A DNA stretch of 64,000 nucleotides from RHLJ01 sp040222455 (GTDB taxonomy: Bacteria > Bacteroidota > Rhodothermia > Balneolales > Balneolaceae): contig JAVKDD010000027.1 in assembly GCA_040222455.1 (NCBI GenBank), positions 1 through 64,000 on the forward strand. Reading direction: 5' to 3'. Shown one piece after another: positions 45,148 to 53,043 of this stretch (the stretch's first letter is position 1; every line of letters begins with the position of its first letter). Under the pieces are notes generated by a model that searched no databases, was not told the DNA's origin, and saw only the letters and a program-made list of their open reading frames with translations. A program made the position numbers and the translations under genes.

Positions 45148-45639
45148 TTAGTTCTCCTTTTTCATTTGAGTAATTAGCCTTTCTTTAATACGATGCAGTT
45201 TAACACCTACATTATTGGCGGTTAAGCCAGTTATCTCAGCAATTTCTTTATTGCTATATCCATCCAAATGAAGTGAAATGATCATTCGATCAATTTCATC
45301 CAGTTTCTTTATGAGAAATAGAAGTAGGTTCTTTTGATCTGATTTCTCTTCAAATTCTTTATGTTCTATTTTATATTCAACTTCATCAAAAGAAGAAGTA
45401 ACAGGTTTTCTCGAAGCTTTTCGATTGTAAGTAAAAACCGTATTTAGGCACACACGATACAACCAAGTTGAAAATTTAGATTCTCCTCTAAACTTTCCAT
45501 AGGACTTCCATGCCTGAAGTAATACTTCTTGGTATAGATCCGATCGCTCCTGTTCATCATCCACATAAAGCATAATTACTTTATGAATGATCCCCGAGTT
45601 TTCTTGAATCAATCGCGTAAATTGTTCTTCAGACGCCAT
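45148..45639 (-). CDS. ECF RNA polymerase sigma factor
   Basis: A 163-residue sigma-70 family protein of the extracytoplasmic function class. Region 2 (about 10-75) carries DDEQERSDLYQEVLLQAWKS and FSTWLYRVCLNTVF; region 4 (about 105-160) carries LHLDGYSNKEIAEITGLTAN and VGVKLHRIKERL. It is followed by a four-helix membrane protein, so the pair may sense an envelope signal. A pair of 13-bp palindromes upstream at 45742-45775 may control it. Confidence 0.9.
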   Translation of the reverse strand: MASEEQFTRLIQENSGIIHKVIMLYVDDEQERSDLYQEVLLQAWKSYGKFRGESKFSTWLYRVCLNTVFTYNRKASRKPVTSSFDEVEYKIEHKEFEEKSDQKNLLLFLIKKLDEIDRMIISLHLDGYSNKEIAEITGLTANNVGVKLHRIKERLITQMKKEN

Positions 45640-45740
45640 TCGTTAAGTTCTTTTTTTGTATCTGTATTCGTTTTTCCACTTTCTGAGAAAATGATGTAAA
45701 AAATTAACATCCAAAATATGATTTCACTAAGTTCAAACAT
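45609..45740 (-). CDS. Possible 43-residue small membrane protein
   Basis: ATG at 45738-45740 opens a 44-codon frame ending TGA at 45609-45611, overlapping the sigma factor start by 31 bases in another frame. It begins MFELSEIIFWMLIFYIIF, one hydrophobic helix, and then has a charged tail. Overlap with the sigma start could couple translation. There is no other support, so it may be chance. Confidence 0.25.
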   Translation of the reverse strand: MFELSEIIFWMLIFYIIFSESGKTNTDTKKELNEWRLKNNLRD

Positions 45741-45741
45741 G

Positions 45742-45775
45742 ATGAATACCTCATTTTCTATAATGAGTATCTCAT
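45742..45775. promoter_or_regulatory. Two tandem 13-bp palindromes, candidate operator
   Basis: ATGAATACCTCAT (45742-45754) and ATGAGTATCTCAT (45763-45775) differ at two positions (consensus ATGARTAYCTCAT) and each has ATGA/TCAT arms. Their centres are 21 bases apart, two helical turns, so two repressor dimers could bind on one face. They lie between divergent genes: the sigma factor (and possible small ORF) and the acetyltransferase. Confidence 0.45.
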
Positions 45776-45805
45776 AGTTTCGAAATATTACAGCCTATAT
45801 TTAAA

Positions 45806-46282
45806 ATGTTAATTAGATCAGCAAAAAAATCAGATTTAGACCAAATATATTCATTAAATGAATCTGTGTTACCGCATGTTAATTCGATTCCAATTTCAGA
45901 TTTCGAGGATTTCATGGAAATATCTTCCTTCTTTTTAGTGATAGAAGAAGACAATAAAATGATAGGTTTTATAATTGTTCTTGGTCCAGGGCAAAAATAC
46001 AATAGTGAAAACTATAAATACTTTTCGAATAGCTACTCCAGCTTCGATTACGTAGATCGTATTGTAATTGAGAGAAAATATAGAGGTAGAGGATATGGCT
46101 CCAAATTGTATGAAAATCTTTTTGAATCTTCATTAGAAAAACGGATTACTTGCGAAGTAAACATCAAGCCGCCAAACCCAAAGTCGATTAAATTTCATCA
46201 AATGTTGGGATTTGCGGAAGTAAAACAACAGCATTCAGAAGGAGGGAAAAAGTATGTCTCCCTTATGGTTAAGGAGATTTAA
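45806..46282 (+). CDS. GNAT family acetyltransferase
   Basis: A 158-residue GNAT protein. The acetyl-CoA binding loop is RKYRGRGYGSKLYE (near 90-103), within IVIERKYRGRG. KFHQMLGFAEV near the end is the typical beta-strand/tyrosine region. The substrate is unknown; N-acetylation of a small molecule or protein is usual. It is a single gene sharing its control region with the divergent sigma factor. Confidence 0.85.
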   Translation: MLIRSAKKSDLDQIYSLNESVLPHVNSIPISDFEDFMEISSFFLVIEEDNKMIGFIIVLGPGQKYNSENYKYFSNSYSSFDYVDRIVIERKYRGRGYGSKLYENLFESSLEKRITCEVNIKPPNPKSIKFHQMLGFAEVKQQHSEGGKKYVSLMVKEI

Positions 46283-46334
46283 ATTGTTATTAAAATTCAT
46301 ATTTACAACTATTAATAACTAACTAATACACTTA

Positions 46335-46364
46335 TTGGAATGATTCTTAGATAATCTAGATTAA
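46335..46364 (+). promoter_or_regulatory. Weak candidate promoter for the fasciclin gene
   Basis: TTG at 46335-46337 is followed after 19 bases by TAGATTAA at 46357-46364, a partial match to TAnnTTTG with the correct spacing. It lies about 40 bases before the ATG at 46404. Pattern only. Confidence 0.25.
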
Positions 46365-46403
46365 AGCACTGACTATTCAATCAAAAAATAAAAAAAAGAA
46401 CTA

Positions 46404-46943
46404 ATGAAAATTTCAAAATTATCTAAAATTATAACAGCACTAGTATTAACAATTATGCTTTCGGTGAATGCACAAGCACAAGACAAAAATATTGTTGAGC
46501 TAGCTGTTGGAACTGAATCATTGTCTACCTTAGTAGCAGCTGTAAAAGCTGGCGATTTAGTTGAGACGTTATCGAGTGAAGGACCATTTACTGTATTTGC
46601 TCCTACTAATGAAGCTTTCGCTAAACTTCCTGAAGGAGTTGTAGAAATGCTTCTGAAGCCAGAGAACAAAGATAAATTAGTAGCAGTATTAACTTACCAT
46701 GTTGTTTCTGGAAAAGTGATGTCAACTGATCTAAAGAACAATATGAAAGCTAAAACTGTGAATGGTGCAGAAGCTACAATTAAATTAATGGGCGGAAAAG
46801 CAATGGTAGATAATGCAACTGTTGCTGCTGCTGATATTAATGCTTCAAATGGTGTAGTACATGTAATTGATACAGTAATTCTACCTCCAAGTATTAAAAA
46901 AGCACTTGCATCAGCAAATACTGAAGCTAAGAAAAGCTATTGA
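46404..46943 (+). CDS. Secreted fasciclin (FAS1) domain protein
   Basis: A 179-residue exported protein. A signal peptide of about 25 residues ends near AQAQD. One FAS1 domain follows: the H1 region is seen in GPFTVFAPTNEAFAKLP and the H2 region in NGVVHVIDTVILPP; YHVVSGKV lies between. FAS1 domains act in cell adhesion or matrix binding. A strong terminator directly follows, so it is a single-gene transcript. Confidence 0.92.
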   Translation: MKISKLSKIITALVLTIMLSVNAQAQDKNIVELAVGTESLSTLVAAVKAGDLVETLSSEGPFTVFAPTNEAFAKLPEGVVEMLLKPENKDKLVAVLTYHVVSGKVMSTDLKNNMKAKTVNGAEATIKLMGGKAMVDNATVAAADINASNGVVHVIDTVILPPSIKKALASANTEAKKSY

Positions 46944-46962
46944 TAGTTTAGCTATCTAACAA

Positions 46963-46995
46963 AAAGCCGATGTAACACTGCATCGGCTTTTTTTA
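46963..46995 (+). terminator. Rho-independent terminator after the fasciclin gene
   Basis: AAAGCCGATG (46963-46972) pairs perfectly with CATCGGCTTT (46981-46990) around an eight-base loop, with a T run immediately after. It lies 20 bases after the stop. Confidence 0.9.
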
Positions 46996-47064
46996 TGCAA
47001 AAAAATTGATACAGAGGCTAAAGTTTGTTTTATATATTGTAGTTGTAATAAATGAAATTTTTTT

Positions 47065-47808
47065 ATGTCTAACATATTACTCGCGAAAAAATATAGCTTA
47101 ATTATCATTTTTATAGCTATCTCAATTTCAGTAAAGGCTCAATCGATTTTCCCATTCGTAGAGATAAATAAAGTTTCTGAATCCATCATTAAAGAAATTA
47201 GATATGCAACAAAGTATAATTTTGTTGGAGAAAAAATTGATGGATACACGGAACCAAAATGTTATCTCACTAGTAGCGCTGCTGAAGCATTATCAAGGGT
47301 TCAAGCTAAACTTGCGAATAAATCGATGGCTTTGAAAATATTTGATTGTTATCGCCCACAAAGAGCTGTTAATAATTTTGTAAGCTGGGCTAAAAGCGTA
47401 GAAACAAATGCAACAAAGGATATTTACTTTCCAAGAGTTCCTAGTGACGAACTTTTTGAGAAAGGATATATAGCCGAACGTTCTGGTCACAGTCGGGGAT
47501 CTACAGTAGATCTTACAATAGTTAAACTTCCTTACGAACCACCTGTAAATTATATCTATAATTGTCTGGAACCAGAGGGTTATATTTATCGAGGTAGTGA
47601 ATTAAATATGGGGACTGCATACGATTGTTTTGATGAAAAATCGAATACACATAACCAGGAATTAGAAAAAGAAATAATTGAAAACAGAATGATGCTACTT
47701 AAAATAATGGAAGAAGAAGGATTCGCTAATTACTCCAAAGAATGGTGGCACTTTACATTTAAGCCTGAAACTTATCCAGATACTTATTTCGATCTTCCAA
47801 TAGAATAG
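47065..47808 (+). CDS. D-alanyl-D-alanine dipeptidase (VanX/DdpX-like)
   Basis: A 247-residue exported zinc peptidase. The first 25 residues are a signal peptide (ending VKAQS). The zinc and catalytic motifs are SGHSRGSTVDLTIV (SxHxxGxAxD type), EWWHF near 229-233 and a YRPQRAVNNF arginine segment. VanX-type enzymes split D-Ala-D-Ala; outside resistance clusters they serve wall turnover or D-amino acid use. No vanH or vanA gene is near, so a resistance role is not supported. Confidence 0.88.
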   Translation: MSNILLAKKYSLIIIFIAISISVKAQSIFPFVEINKVSESIIKEIRYATKYNFVGEKIDGYTEPKCYLTSSAAEALSRVQAKLANKSMALKIFDCYRPQRAVNNFVSWAKSVETNATKDIYFPRVPSDELFEKGYIAERSGHSRGSTVDLTIVKLPYEPPVNYIYNCLEPEGYIYRGSELNMGTAYDCFDEKSNTHNQELEKEIIENRMMLLKIMEEEGFANYSKEWWHFTFKPETYPDTYFDLPIE

Positions 47809-47856
47809 GAAATCTATATTAAACAGTTTTTAAATCAATGAATATTATGAGGCTAT

Positions 47857-48549
47857 TCAATTAGATTGACTCAACATCCATTCGTACAGTTCATTATTCA
47901 AAAATGTTTCCGTCCAACTATCATGATTAGCATCTGGATAAAGAGTGAGTTTTACATTTTGGTTGTTGGCTTTCATCTTTTCGTAGGCTTTAATTGAAAC
48001 TTCTACTGGAACTACATTGTCTTTTTCGCCATGAAAAAACCAAACAGGTAAGTTTTCTAAACGATTTGTGTAAATAAGTGGAATTGAAGCAGCACACACC
48101 GAAACCATTGCAGCATATTTTCCAGGATTATTGATAGCCATTCTCCAAACTCCATAGCCACCTCTACTCATACCCGTTAAGTATATTCTGGAGGCATCAA
48201 TGTTATGATTTTTTATAATCTCATCAACTAATTTATCAACAACTCGATCATCCCAAAAACCACTTGTATAAGGATTCTGAGGAGCAATCATATAAAATGG
48301 AAATTCTCTTCCTTCAGAAATCAGTTTAGGGATACCATGAATCTTAACTTTTTCAATGTCTGTTCCTCCTTCTCCACCGCCATGTAAAAAGACAACGAGT
48401 GGAGCCTGATCTTTGAAGTCAGATGGGGTATAGAATAAATAATTAATTTGCTGATCAGCATCGATATTTGATTCTAATAAAACTAATTGTGCAGAAATTG
48501 AAGGGCTAAAAAAAATAAAGAATAGAAGTAAATAGGATAGCTTTTTCAT
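47857..48549 (-). CDS. Secreted alpha/beta hydrolase (esterase/PHB depolymerase-like)
   Basis: A 230-residue exported hydrolase. I chose ATG at 48547-48549, which opens a clear signal peptide (MKKLSYLLLFFIFFSPS). The longer frame would add 16 residues in front of it and overlap the YehS-like gene. HGGGEGGTD is the oxyanion loop, GMSRGGYGVW the nucleophile elbow, GEKDNVVP the aspartate and DANHDSWTETF the histidine region. It probably hydrolyses esters or peptides outside the cytoplasm; the substrate is unknown. Confidence 0.85.
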   Translation of the reverse strand: MKKLSYLLLFFIFFSPSISAQLVLLESNIDADQQINYLFYTPSDFKDQAPLVVFLHGGGEGGTDIEKVKIHGIPKLISEGREFPFYMIAPQNPYTSGFWDDRVVDKLVDEIIKNHNIDASRIYLTGMSRGGYGVWRMAINNPGKYAAMVSVCAASIPLIYTNRLENLPVWFFHGEKDNVVPVEVSIKAYEKMKANNQNVKLTLYPDANHDSWTETFLNNELYEWMLSQSN

Positions 48550-48568
48550 TGGGGAAGTCTCACATGAA

Positions 48569-49027
48569 TTAGTCTCGATATTTAGCTTGTAAGCCATTTA
48601 GAAAATACCTGAGATACTGATCATTACATTCTTTGTATTTAGGCGTTCCGGGTTTTCTAAAAAATGCGCTTAATTCATGGGGACTTATATTTTTTTCCAC
48701 CAAATGGTATAATTCGATGATATCAGAGGATTGAAGATTAAAAGCGATTCTTAATTTTCTAAAAATGAGATTATTATCCAGTTCATTTTCAGGAACGGGT
48801 TGAGCACCTTCCTTTTTACCTCTCTTTTGATTAATTAATCCGTTTAAAAAAGTCGCCATCATAACATCGGGCATTGGTACAAAGTCTCTATCATCTTCTT
48901 TTTTCAACCAGGTTGTGACTTTAGCTTGTTTTATCGGATCATCAGCTAAGGCAAAAACTTCGGACATTTTTAAATCATTGTAGCCAAGAGTGTATCGAAG
49001 TCGACGGAAGATATCGTTGTTGTCCAT
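48569..49027 (-). CDS. DUF1456 (YehS-like) protein
   Basis: A 152-residue protein made of two copies of the short DUF1456 repeat: NNDIFRRLRYTLGYND at the start, NNLIFRKLRIAFNLQ near 83, each followed by a helical part ending in FLNGL. The two repeats are internal duplicates. Cellular role unknown. The stop is 19 bases before the hydrolase start, so the two may be co-transcribed. Confidence 0.88.
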   Translation of the reverse strand: MDNNDIFRRLRYTLGYNDLKMSEVFALADDPIKQAKVTTWLKKEDDRDFVPMPDVMMATFLNGLINQKRGKKEGAQPVPENELDNNLIFRKLRIAFNLQSSDIIELYHLVEKNISPHELSAFFRKPGTPKYKECNDQYLRYFLNGLQAKYRD

Positions 49028-49120
49028 AAAAGAGAGATTTCAAATTAAGTTCAAGATCAAAGAAAAATAATCATAAAAGTGATCATTAAAGAACTTTTAA
49101 AGAATAAACTAGAATATCAT

Positions 49121-49354
49121 TCAGTTGGGTAATTCTTCAAACTCTTTTCTTTTTGAATCCATCCATTCTTTCATTGCTTCAGGTTCCTGCATCATCACTC
49201 TCATTTCTTGCATGGCTTTTAGATGAGCTTCATCTTTTTGCTCAAACATTTCTTGGCCATGTTGTTGACTTAGTTTAGCAATTTCATCAAAAGTTTCGGC
49301 ATGGAATTCTAAATCGCAAGCACCACCTAATTGTCTACAGGTCATTGTTTTCAT
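49121..49354 (-). CDS. DUF1059 family small protein
   Basis: A 77-residue protein starting MKTMTCRQLGGACD. The ATG at 49352-49354 was preferred because it opens at the family start; the longer frame adds 18 residues with no family match. It keeps the two-cysteine pattern CRQLGGAC and HAETFDEIAKLSQQHGQEM of DUF1059. These are short, mostly helical proteins of unknown function. Confidence 0.78.
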   Translation of the reverse strand: MKTMTCRQLGGACDLEFHAETFDEIAKLSQQHGQEMFEQKDEAHLKAMQEMRVMMQEPEAMKEWMDSKRKEFEELPN

Positions 49355-49470
49355 AAATAAAGAGATTAGATTATAAAAGAATGTATTTAACTTATGATAG
49401 TTGAGCAACTTTTTAGAATGTACTTCCGTAATGGTTTTTTGTAGAAATTAGTAACGAATTGGAGAACATC

Positions 49471-49653
49471 ATGGAAAAAGGTTCAGGAATTGCAATTGGA
49501 ATCAGCATTGGAGTAGCTATAGGTGTAGTAACAGGTAGTTTAGGTTTATGGATTGGTATTGGTGTAGTTGTTGGGGTATTGATTGAGAATGGAGAGTTAG
49601 ATGAAATTTTCGAGAAGTGTGGCTTTGAAGCTAAAAGAAAGGAAACTGAATAA
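49471..49653 (+). CDS. Glycine-rich small membrane protein
   Basis: A 60-residue protein; ATG at 49471 is chosen over an upstream in-frame TTG at 49459. A stretch of alternating Gly/Ile/Val residues (GIAIGISIGVAIGVVTG then WIGIGVVVGVL) makes two tightly packed helices in the style of glycine-zipper proteins. A polar acidic tail follows. Such proteins can insert into membranes and oligomerise. Function unknown; the coding status is moderate. Confidence 0.55.
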   Translation: MEKGSGIAIGISIGVAIGVVTGSLGLWIGIGVVVGVLIENGELDEIFEKCGFEAKRKETE

Positions 49654-49693
49654 TTCTTATTCTCTGCTTTGACATGTAGATGCAGGGACGAAT

Positions 49694-50086
49694 TCACTTC
49701 AACCTATCCAATTCTCCACGTTTCTTAACAATATTTTTATAATCCCATTGTATGTCTCGGGCTTTGCTCAGCCATCGTATTAAGTCTTTTTTATTTATCT
49801 GATCTATGAAGGTATAGAAGATGGAAGCATCTTTAAATTTTCCGGTTCCAGGATTTAGCAATTCTTCTTCAAAACTCATTCCACTCCAAAACATTAATCG
49901 AATGCCTTTTTTCTGTTTGCTGTAACTAACAATAGGATTTCCGTCCAAAAACCAAACGGGATGATTATGCCAGATTTTATTTTCTGCTTCTGGTAAACCT
50001 TTATTTATTTCATTGGCAAGTAGATCAAAAAGTAGTGAATCTTCATCTGTATTGGAGCGATTCCAGGAATGTGTTTCTGAATTCAT
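49694..50086 (-). CDS. DUF1801 family protein
   Basis: A 130-residue protein. The family features include NKIWHNHPVWFLDGNPIVSY and GIRLMFWSGMSF with a conserved-looking Lys/Trp pair, and a C-terminal WLSKARDIQWDY. DUF1801 proteins share a small alpha-beta fold with frataxin-like domains and have no settled role. It is a single gene between two small ORFs on the other strand. Confidence 0.78.
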   Translation of the reverse strand: MNSETHSWNRSNTDEDSLLFDLLANEINKGLPEAENKIWHNHPVWFLDGNPIVSYSKQKKGIRLMFWSGMSFEEELLNPGTGKFKDASIFYTFIDQINKKDLIRWLSKARDIQWDYKNIVKKRGELDRLK

Positions 50087-50234
50087 AATAGATGGTAGTT
50101 AATGATGCTTTTAGAAAATTCGTTAAATAATTCTAAATTTCATACTTCAAAATTAGGTATATACTTCAAAACCTGCTCTGTACCAATGCTTTAGTTAAAT
50201 AGGTTTTGTAGCTTAAATAAAAAAAAGAAAAATT

Positions 50235-50603
50235 ATGGAATGGTCAACGGTTGTATTTCTCGGAACGGCAATAGTTAGTGGTGTTCTATTTATGGGGATT
50301 TTAATATTCGGAATTAAAAAGACTTCTGAATTTAAAGCTCAGGAAAAAATACTAGACAAAAAAGCAAAGTATCTTGAATCTGATTCCAAGGAATTATGGG
50401 AGGCGTTGAAAAGGAGTGAGGAAGAGAAAGAGCAAATTTTAGATCGCCTCCAAAACTTAGAAGCTATTGTTACCAGCGAAGCTTACGAAGCCATTCAGTC
50501 TAGAGAAGATGAAGAGACCGTTAAACTTCATTTAGATGAGGAAGAAACCGAAGATTTAAATGATTCAGATAAAGCGGCAAAGATTGCTAAGAGGGTGAGG
50601 TAG
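50235..50603 (+). CDS. Single-pass membrane protein with coiled coil, PspB-like
   Basis: A 122-residue protein with one transmembrane helix at 6-27 and a charged coiled coil of about 60 residues (AQEKILDKKAKYLESD to EQILDRLQNLEAIV). The ILDRLQNLEAIVTSEAYEA stretch resembles the end of PspB, which is shorter. No pspA or pspC gene is near. A role in envelope stress is possible but rests only on resemblance. Confidence 0.65.
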   Translation: MEWSTVVFLGTAIVSGVLFMGILIFGIKKTSEFKAQEKILDKKAKYLESDSKELWEALKRSEEEKEQILDRLQNLEAIVTSEAYEAIQSREDEETVKLHLDEEETEDLNDSDKAAKIAKRVR

Positions 50604-51204
50604 TTTCTTATCAGTCTTTCTGTGACCGTTTCTTCTTTTCTCCCGGTGTGGATTTATTCCCCGCCGCTGGCTGGACGCTGATCCTTCAATTCACTATCTC
50701 AATTCTAATTTCTTATGTGGTTTAGATTGACGACCACTTAAACTAAAACTTGAGCTAAAAGTCCTCTTTTGAAGAGCCTGTGCTGAATTCGATTCAGTAA
50801 GGTGGCTTGCATTCCGCAGCGGAGCTACAGAATGAGGTTAAGACTGTCATTGCGAGGAGTTTCAAGTATGTTCAAGTTCAAAACTCTTTCGACGAAGCAA
50901 TCTAAACGCTATAGGTAAATATTCTAAGATCACTTCGCTTCGCTCGTGAATGGTGCACTTCGTAAGATCCTGAAACAAGTTCAGGATGACTGAATTGGAT
51001 TTGCGAGGAGTATCGAACTAGTTAAAGTTCAAATCCCTCTCGACGAAGCAATCTCATGAATATGGCTAGTTATCGGGAGATTGCTTCACTTCGTTCGCAA
51101 ATGGAATTATCAATTCATCGCCCGTCGGTGCAACGAAAGATCCTGAAACAATACTGAATCAAGTTCAGCACATTGTTCAGGATGCCCACAAGAGTACGTA
51201 TCGG
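50604..51204. other. 601-base intergenic region filled with repeats
   Basis: No ORF is supported between the PspB-like gene and ilvC. The right 350 bases hold two related units (50846-50990 and 51000-51186) and several TCCTGAA/TGCTGAA palindromes. The left part contains the GC-rich segment ccccgccgctggctgg near 50660 and a TGCTGAATTCGATTCAGTA palindrome at 50781-50799. Confidence 0.6.
50846..51186. repeat. Two tandem MITE-like units of the TTGCGAGGAG...GACGAAGCAATCT family
   Basis: Unit one starts GTCATTGCGAGGAG at 50846 and unit two ATTTGCGAGGAG at 50999. Both continue with 20-30 variable bases, then CGACGAAGCAATCT at 50890-50903 and 51041-51054, then a nested TCCTGAA palindrome near the end (50967-50987; 51141-51184). 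Unit two also has GAGATTGCTTCACTTCGTTCGCAAA at 51077-51101, the near reverse complement of its own start. This is the design of a non-autonomous repeat spread by a partner elsewhere. Confidence 0.7.
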
Positions 51205-52251
51205 TCAATTATTCTCAGGTCTCAGAGTTCTAACCGTTTTACCAGCTCGCCACATTTCAGATTCGCGAAGCTCTTTCAACTCCTCTTCCAAACCGGCGCG
51301 GTAATCCTCTTTGGAGTTTGCGTCAATAGATTTTTGAGCTTCGTTTCCTTTTGCTACTTCACTGTATAATTCTTCAAATACAGGTTTTGTAGCATCCCGA
51401 AATGGTTTCCACCAATCCAAAGCACCGCGTTGTGCAGTTGTGGAACAGTTGGCATACATCCAATCCATTCCATTTTCTGCGACAAGCGGCATCAATGATT
51501 GAGTGAGTTCCTCTACAGTTTCGTTAAAAGCTTCGGAAGGGGAGTGCCCATTTGCACGGAGTACTTCGTATTGTGCTGCAAAAATTCCTTGAATTGCACC
51601 CATTAAAGTTCCACGTTCTCCAGTTAAATCTGAGTACACTTCTTTCCTAAAATCAGTCTTAAATAAGTACCCAGAGCCGACACCAATTCCTAGCGCAACC
51701 ACACGTTCAAAGGCATTACCCGTAGCATCTTGGAAAATGGCAAAGCTGGAATTTAATCCGCGACCTTCTAAAAACATTCTACGAAGTGAAGTTCCAGATC
51801 CTTTTGGTGCAACCAGAATTACATCTACATCAGCAGGAGGGATGATTTCAGTTCTTTCTTTATATGTGATGCCAAATCCATGAGAAAAATAAAGTGCTTT
51901 TCCAGGTGTAAGGTATTTCTTAACGGTTGGCCAAAGAGTGATTTGTCCAGCATCGGAAAGCAGATATTGAATCACGGTTCCGCGATCGCAAGCTTCTTCA
52001 ATTTCGAACAGTGTTTCGCCAGGTACCCAGCCATCGGCTACTGCTTTATCCCAGGTTTTAGATTCTTTACGCTGACCAACAATTACATTAAAGCCATTGT
52101 CTTTCAAGTTTAACGCTTGCCCAGGACCCTGAACGCCATAGCCGATCACGGCAATGGTTTCATTTTTCATGGTTTCTTGAGCTTTCGCTAAAGGGAATTC
52201 TTCCCGGGTTACTACTTCTTCTTCAACTCCGCCAAAATTTAAAAGTGCCAT
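51205..52251 (-). CDS. ilvC: Ketol-acid reductoisomerase
   Basis: A 348-residue enzyme of valine and isoleucine synthesis: it isomerises and reduces 2-acetolactate or 2-aceto-2-hydroxybutanoate. The NAD(P) fold is IAVIGYGVQGPGQALNLKD (near 33-51). The arginine in GQRKESKTWD right after the second strand points to NADPH preference. SHGFGITY, KGSGTSLRRMF and DLTGERGTLMG with metal ligands follow. It is the last gene of ilvDBNC, 87 bases after ilvN. Confidence 0.95.
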   Translation of the reverse strand: MALLNFGGVEEEVVTREEFPLAKAQETMKNETIAVIGYGVQGPGQALNLKDNGFNVIVGQRKESKTWDKAVADGWVPGETLFEIEEACDRGTVIQYLLSDAGQITLWPTVKKYLTPGKALYFSHGFGITYKERTEIIPPADVDVILVAPKGSGTSLRRMFLEGRGLNSSFAIFQDATGNAFERVVALGIGVGSGYLFKTDFRKEVYSDLTGERGTLMGAIQGIFAAQYEVLRANGHSPSEAFNETVEELTQSLMPLVAENGMDWMYANCSTTAQRGALDWWKPFRDATKPVFEELYSEVAKGNEAQKSIDANSKEDYRAGLEEELKELRESEMWRAGKTVRTLRPENN

Positions 52252-52338
52252 TTATATTAGTTTTTATTTTGTAAGTATTTATTTCAATTTCTACTTTATT
52301 TATTAAACGTTAATGGAAAGAAACGTTTAACGGTTTAT

Positions 52339-52875
52339 TCAAGCTTCTTTTCCAGCTAGTACTTTCTCTACTAGTTTCCCGAGCCCATATTCTTCTCGTG
52401 AAACAGCAATTCTTCCTGATCGCACAAATTCATTAATTCCGTATGGTTTTAGTTCGTCGAATAAGGCTTTGGTTTCTCTTCGATAGCCAGATTTTTCAAT
52501 CACTGCAAATTCTTTTTCAATTGTTAAAAAACGTGCACCATGTTCTCTAACAATTCTTTCTACTTCTAATCCGTTGGTAAGGGATTCAGTTCTAATTTTA
52601 TAAAGCGCTAATTCTTGTTGAACTACTTCTTTCTTTTTATAAAAATCTGCTTTTAGTACTTCAACTTGTTTCTCAATTTGCTTTACTACTTTCTTTACTA
52701 ATTCTTCGGTTTCAGTAACGGCAATAGTAAATCGATGAACTCCTTCCATTTCACTTTCGGAAGTAGTAAGGCTTTCAATATTGATTTTTCGCTTAGTGAA
52801 AATGATCGTCAATCTATGAAGAAGACCAACATGATTTTCAGTATAAGCTGTAATTGTGAATTCTTGTTTTTCCAT
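52339..52875 (-). CDS. ilvN: Acetolactate synthase small (regulatory) subunit
   Basis: A 178-residue subunit. I use ATG at 52873-52875 because the ACT domain begins at once (FTITAYTENHVGLLHRLT); an in-frame ATG 14 codons earlier adds an unrelated tail. The ACT domain (about 4-75) carries IFTKRKINIESLT and EMEGVHRFTI, the surface that binds valine in other systems. A second small domain follows. The gene lies after ilvB in ilvDBNC, separated by 168 bases, a looser gap than usual. Confidence 0.9.
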   Translation of the reverse strand: MEKQEFTITAYTENHVGLLHRLTIIFTKRKINIESLTTSESEMEGVHRFTIAVTETEELVKKVVKQIEKQVEVLKADFYKKKEVVQQELALYKIRTESLTNGLEVERIVREHGARFLTIEKEFAVIEKSGYRRETKALFDELKPYGINEFVRSGRIAVSREEYGLGKLVEKVLAGKEA

Positions 52876-53043
52876 AATTCTATATTTCTCCAATTCGGTC
52901 ATTAATTTTGACCTCATCCCAGATCCTTATCCTTTTAAAGAAGAAGGGTGCTAGTTGATTTATTCTGTAGCCATATTTAGGAGTACTCCTCCATGTTAAT
53001 AAAGAGATAGAGGAGGTCGAAAATTGCGTTATATTCATTTCTA

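Noticed and set aside
49413..49697. 94-codon minus-strand ORF opposite the glycine-rich protein
   Set aside because: It is the Pro/Thr-rich complement of the Gly/Val repeats on the plus strand and overlaps no supported start.
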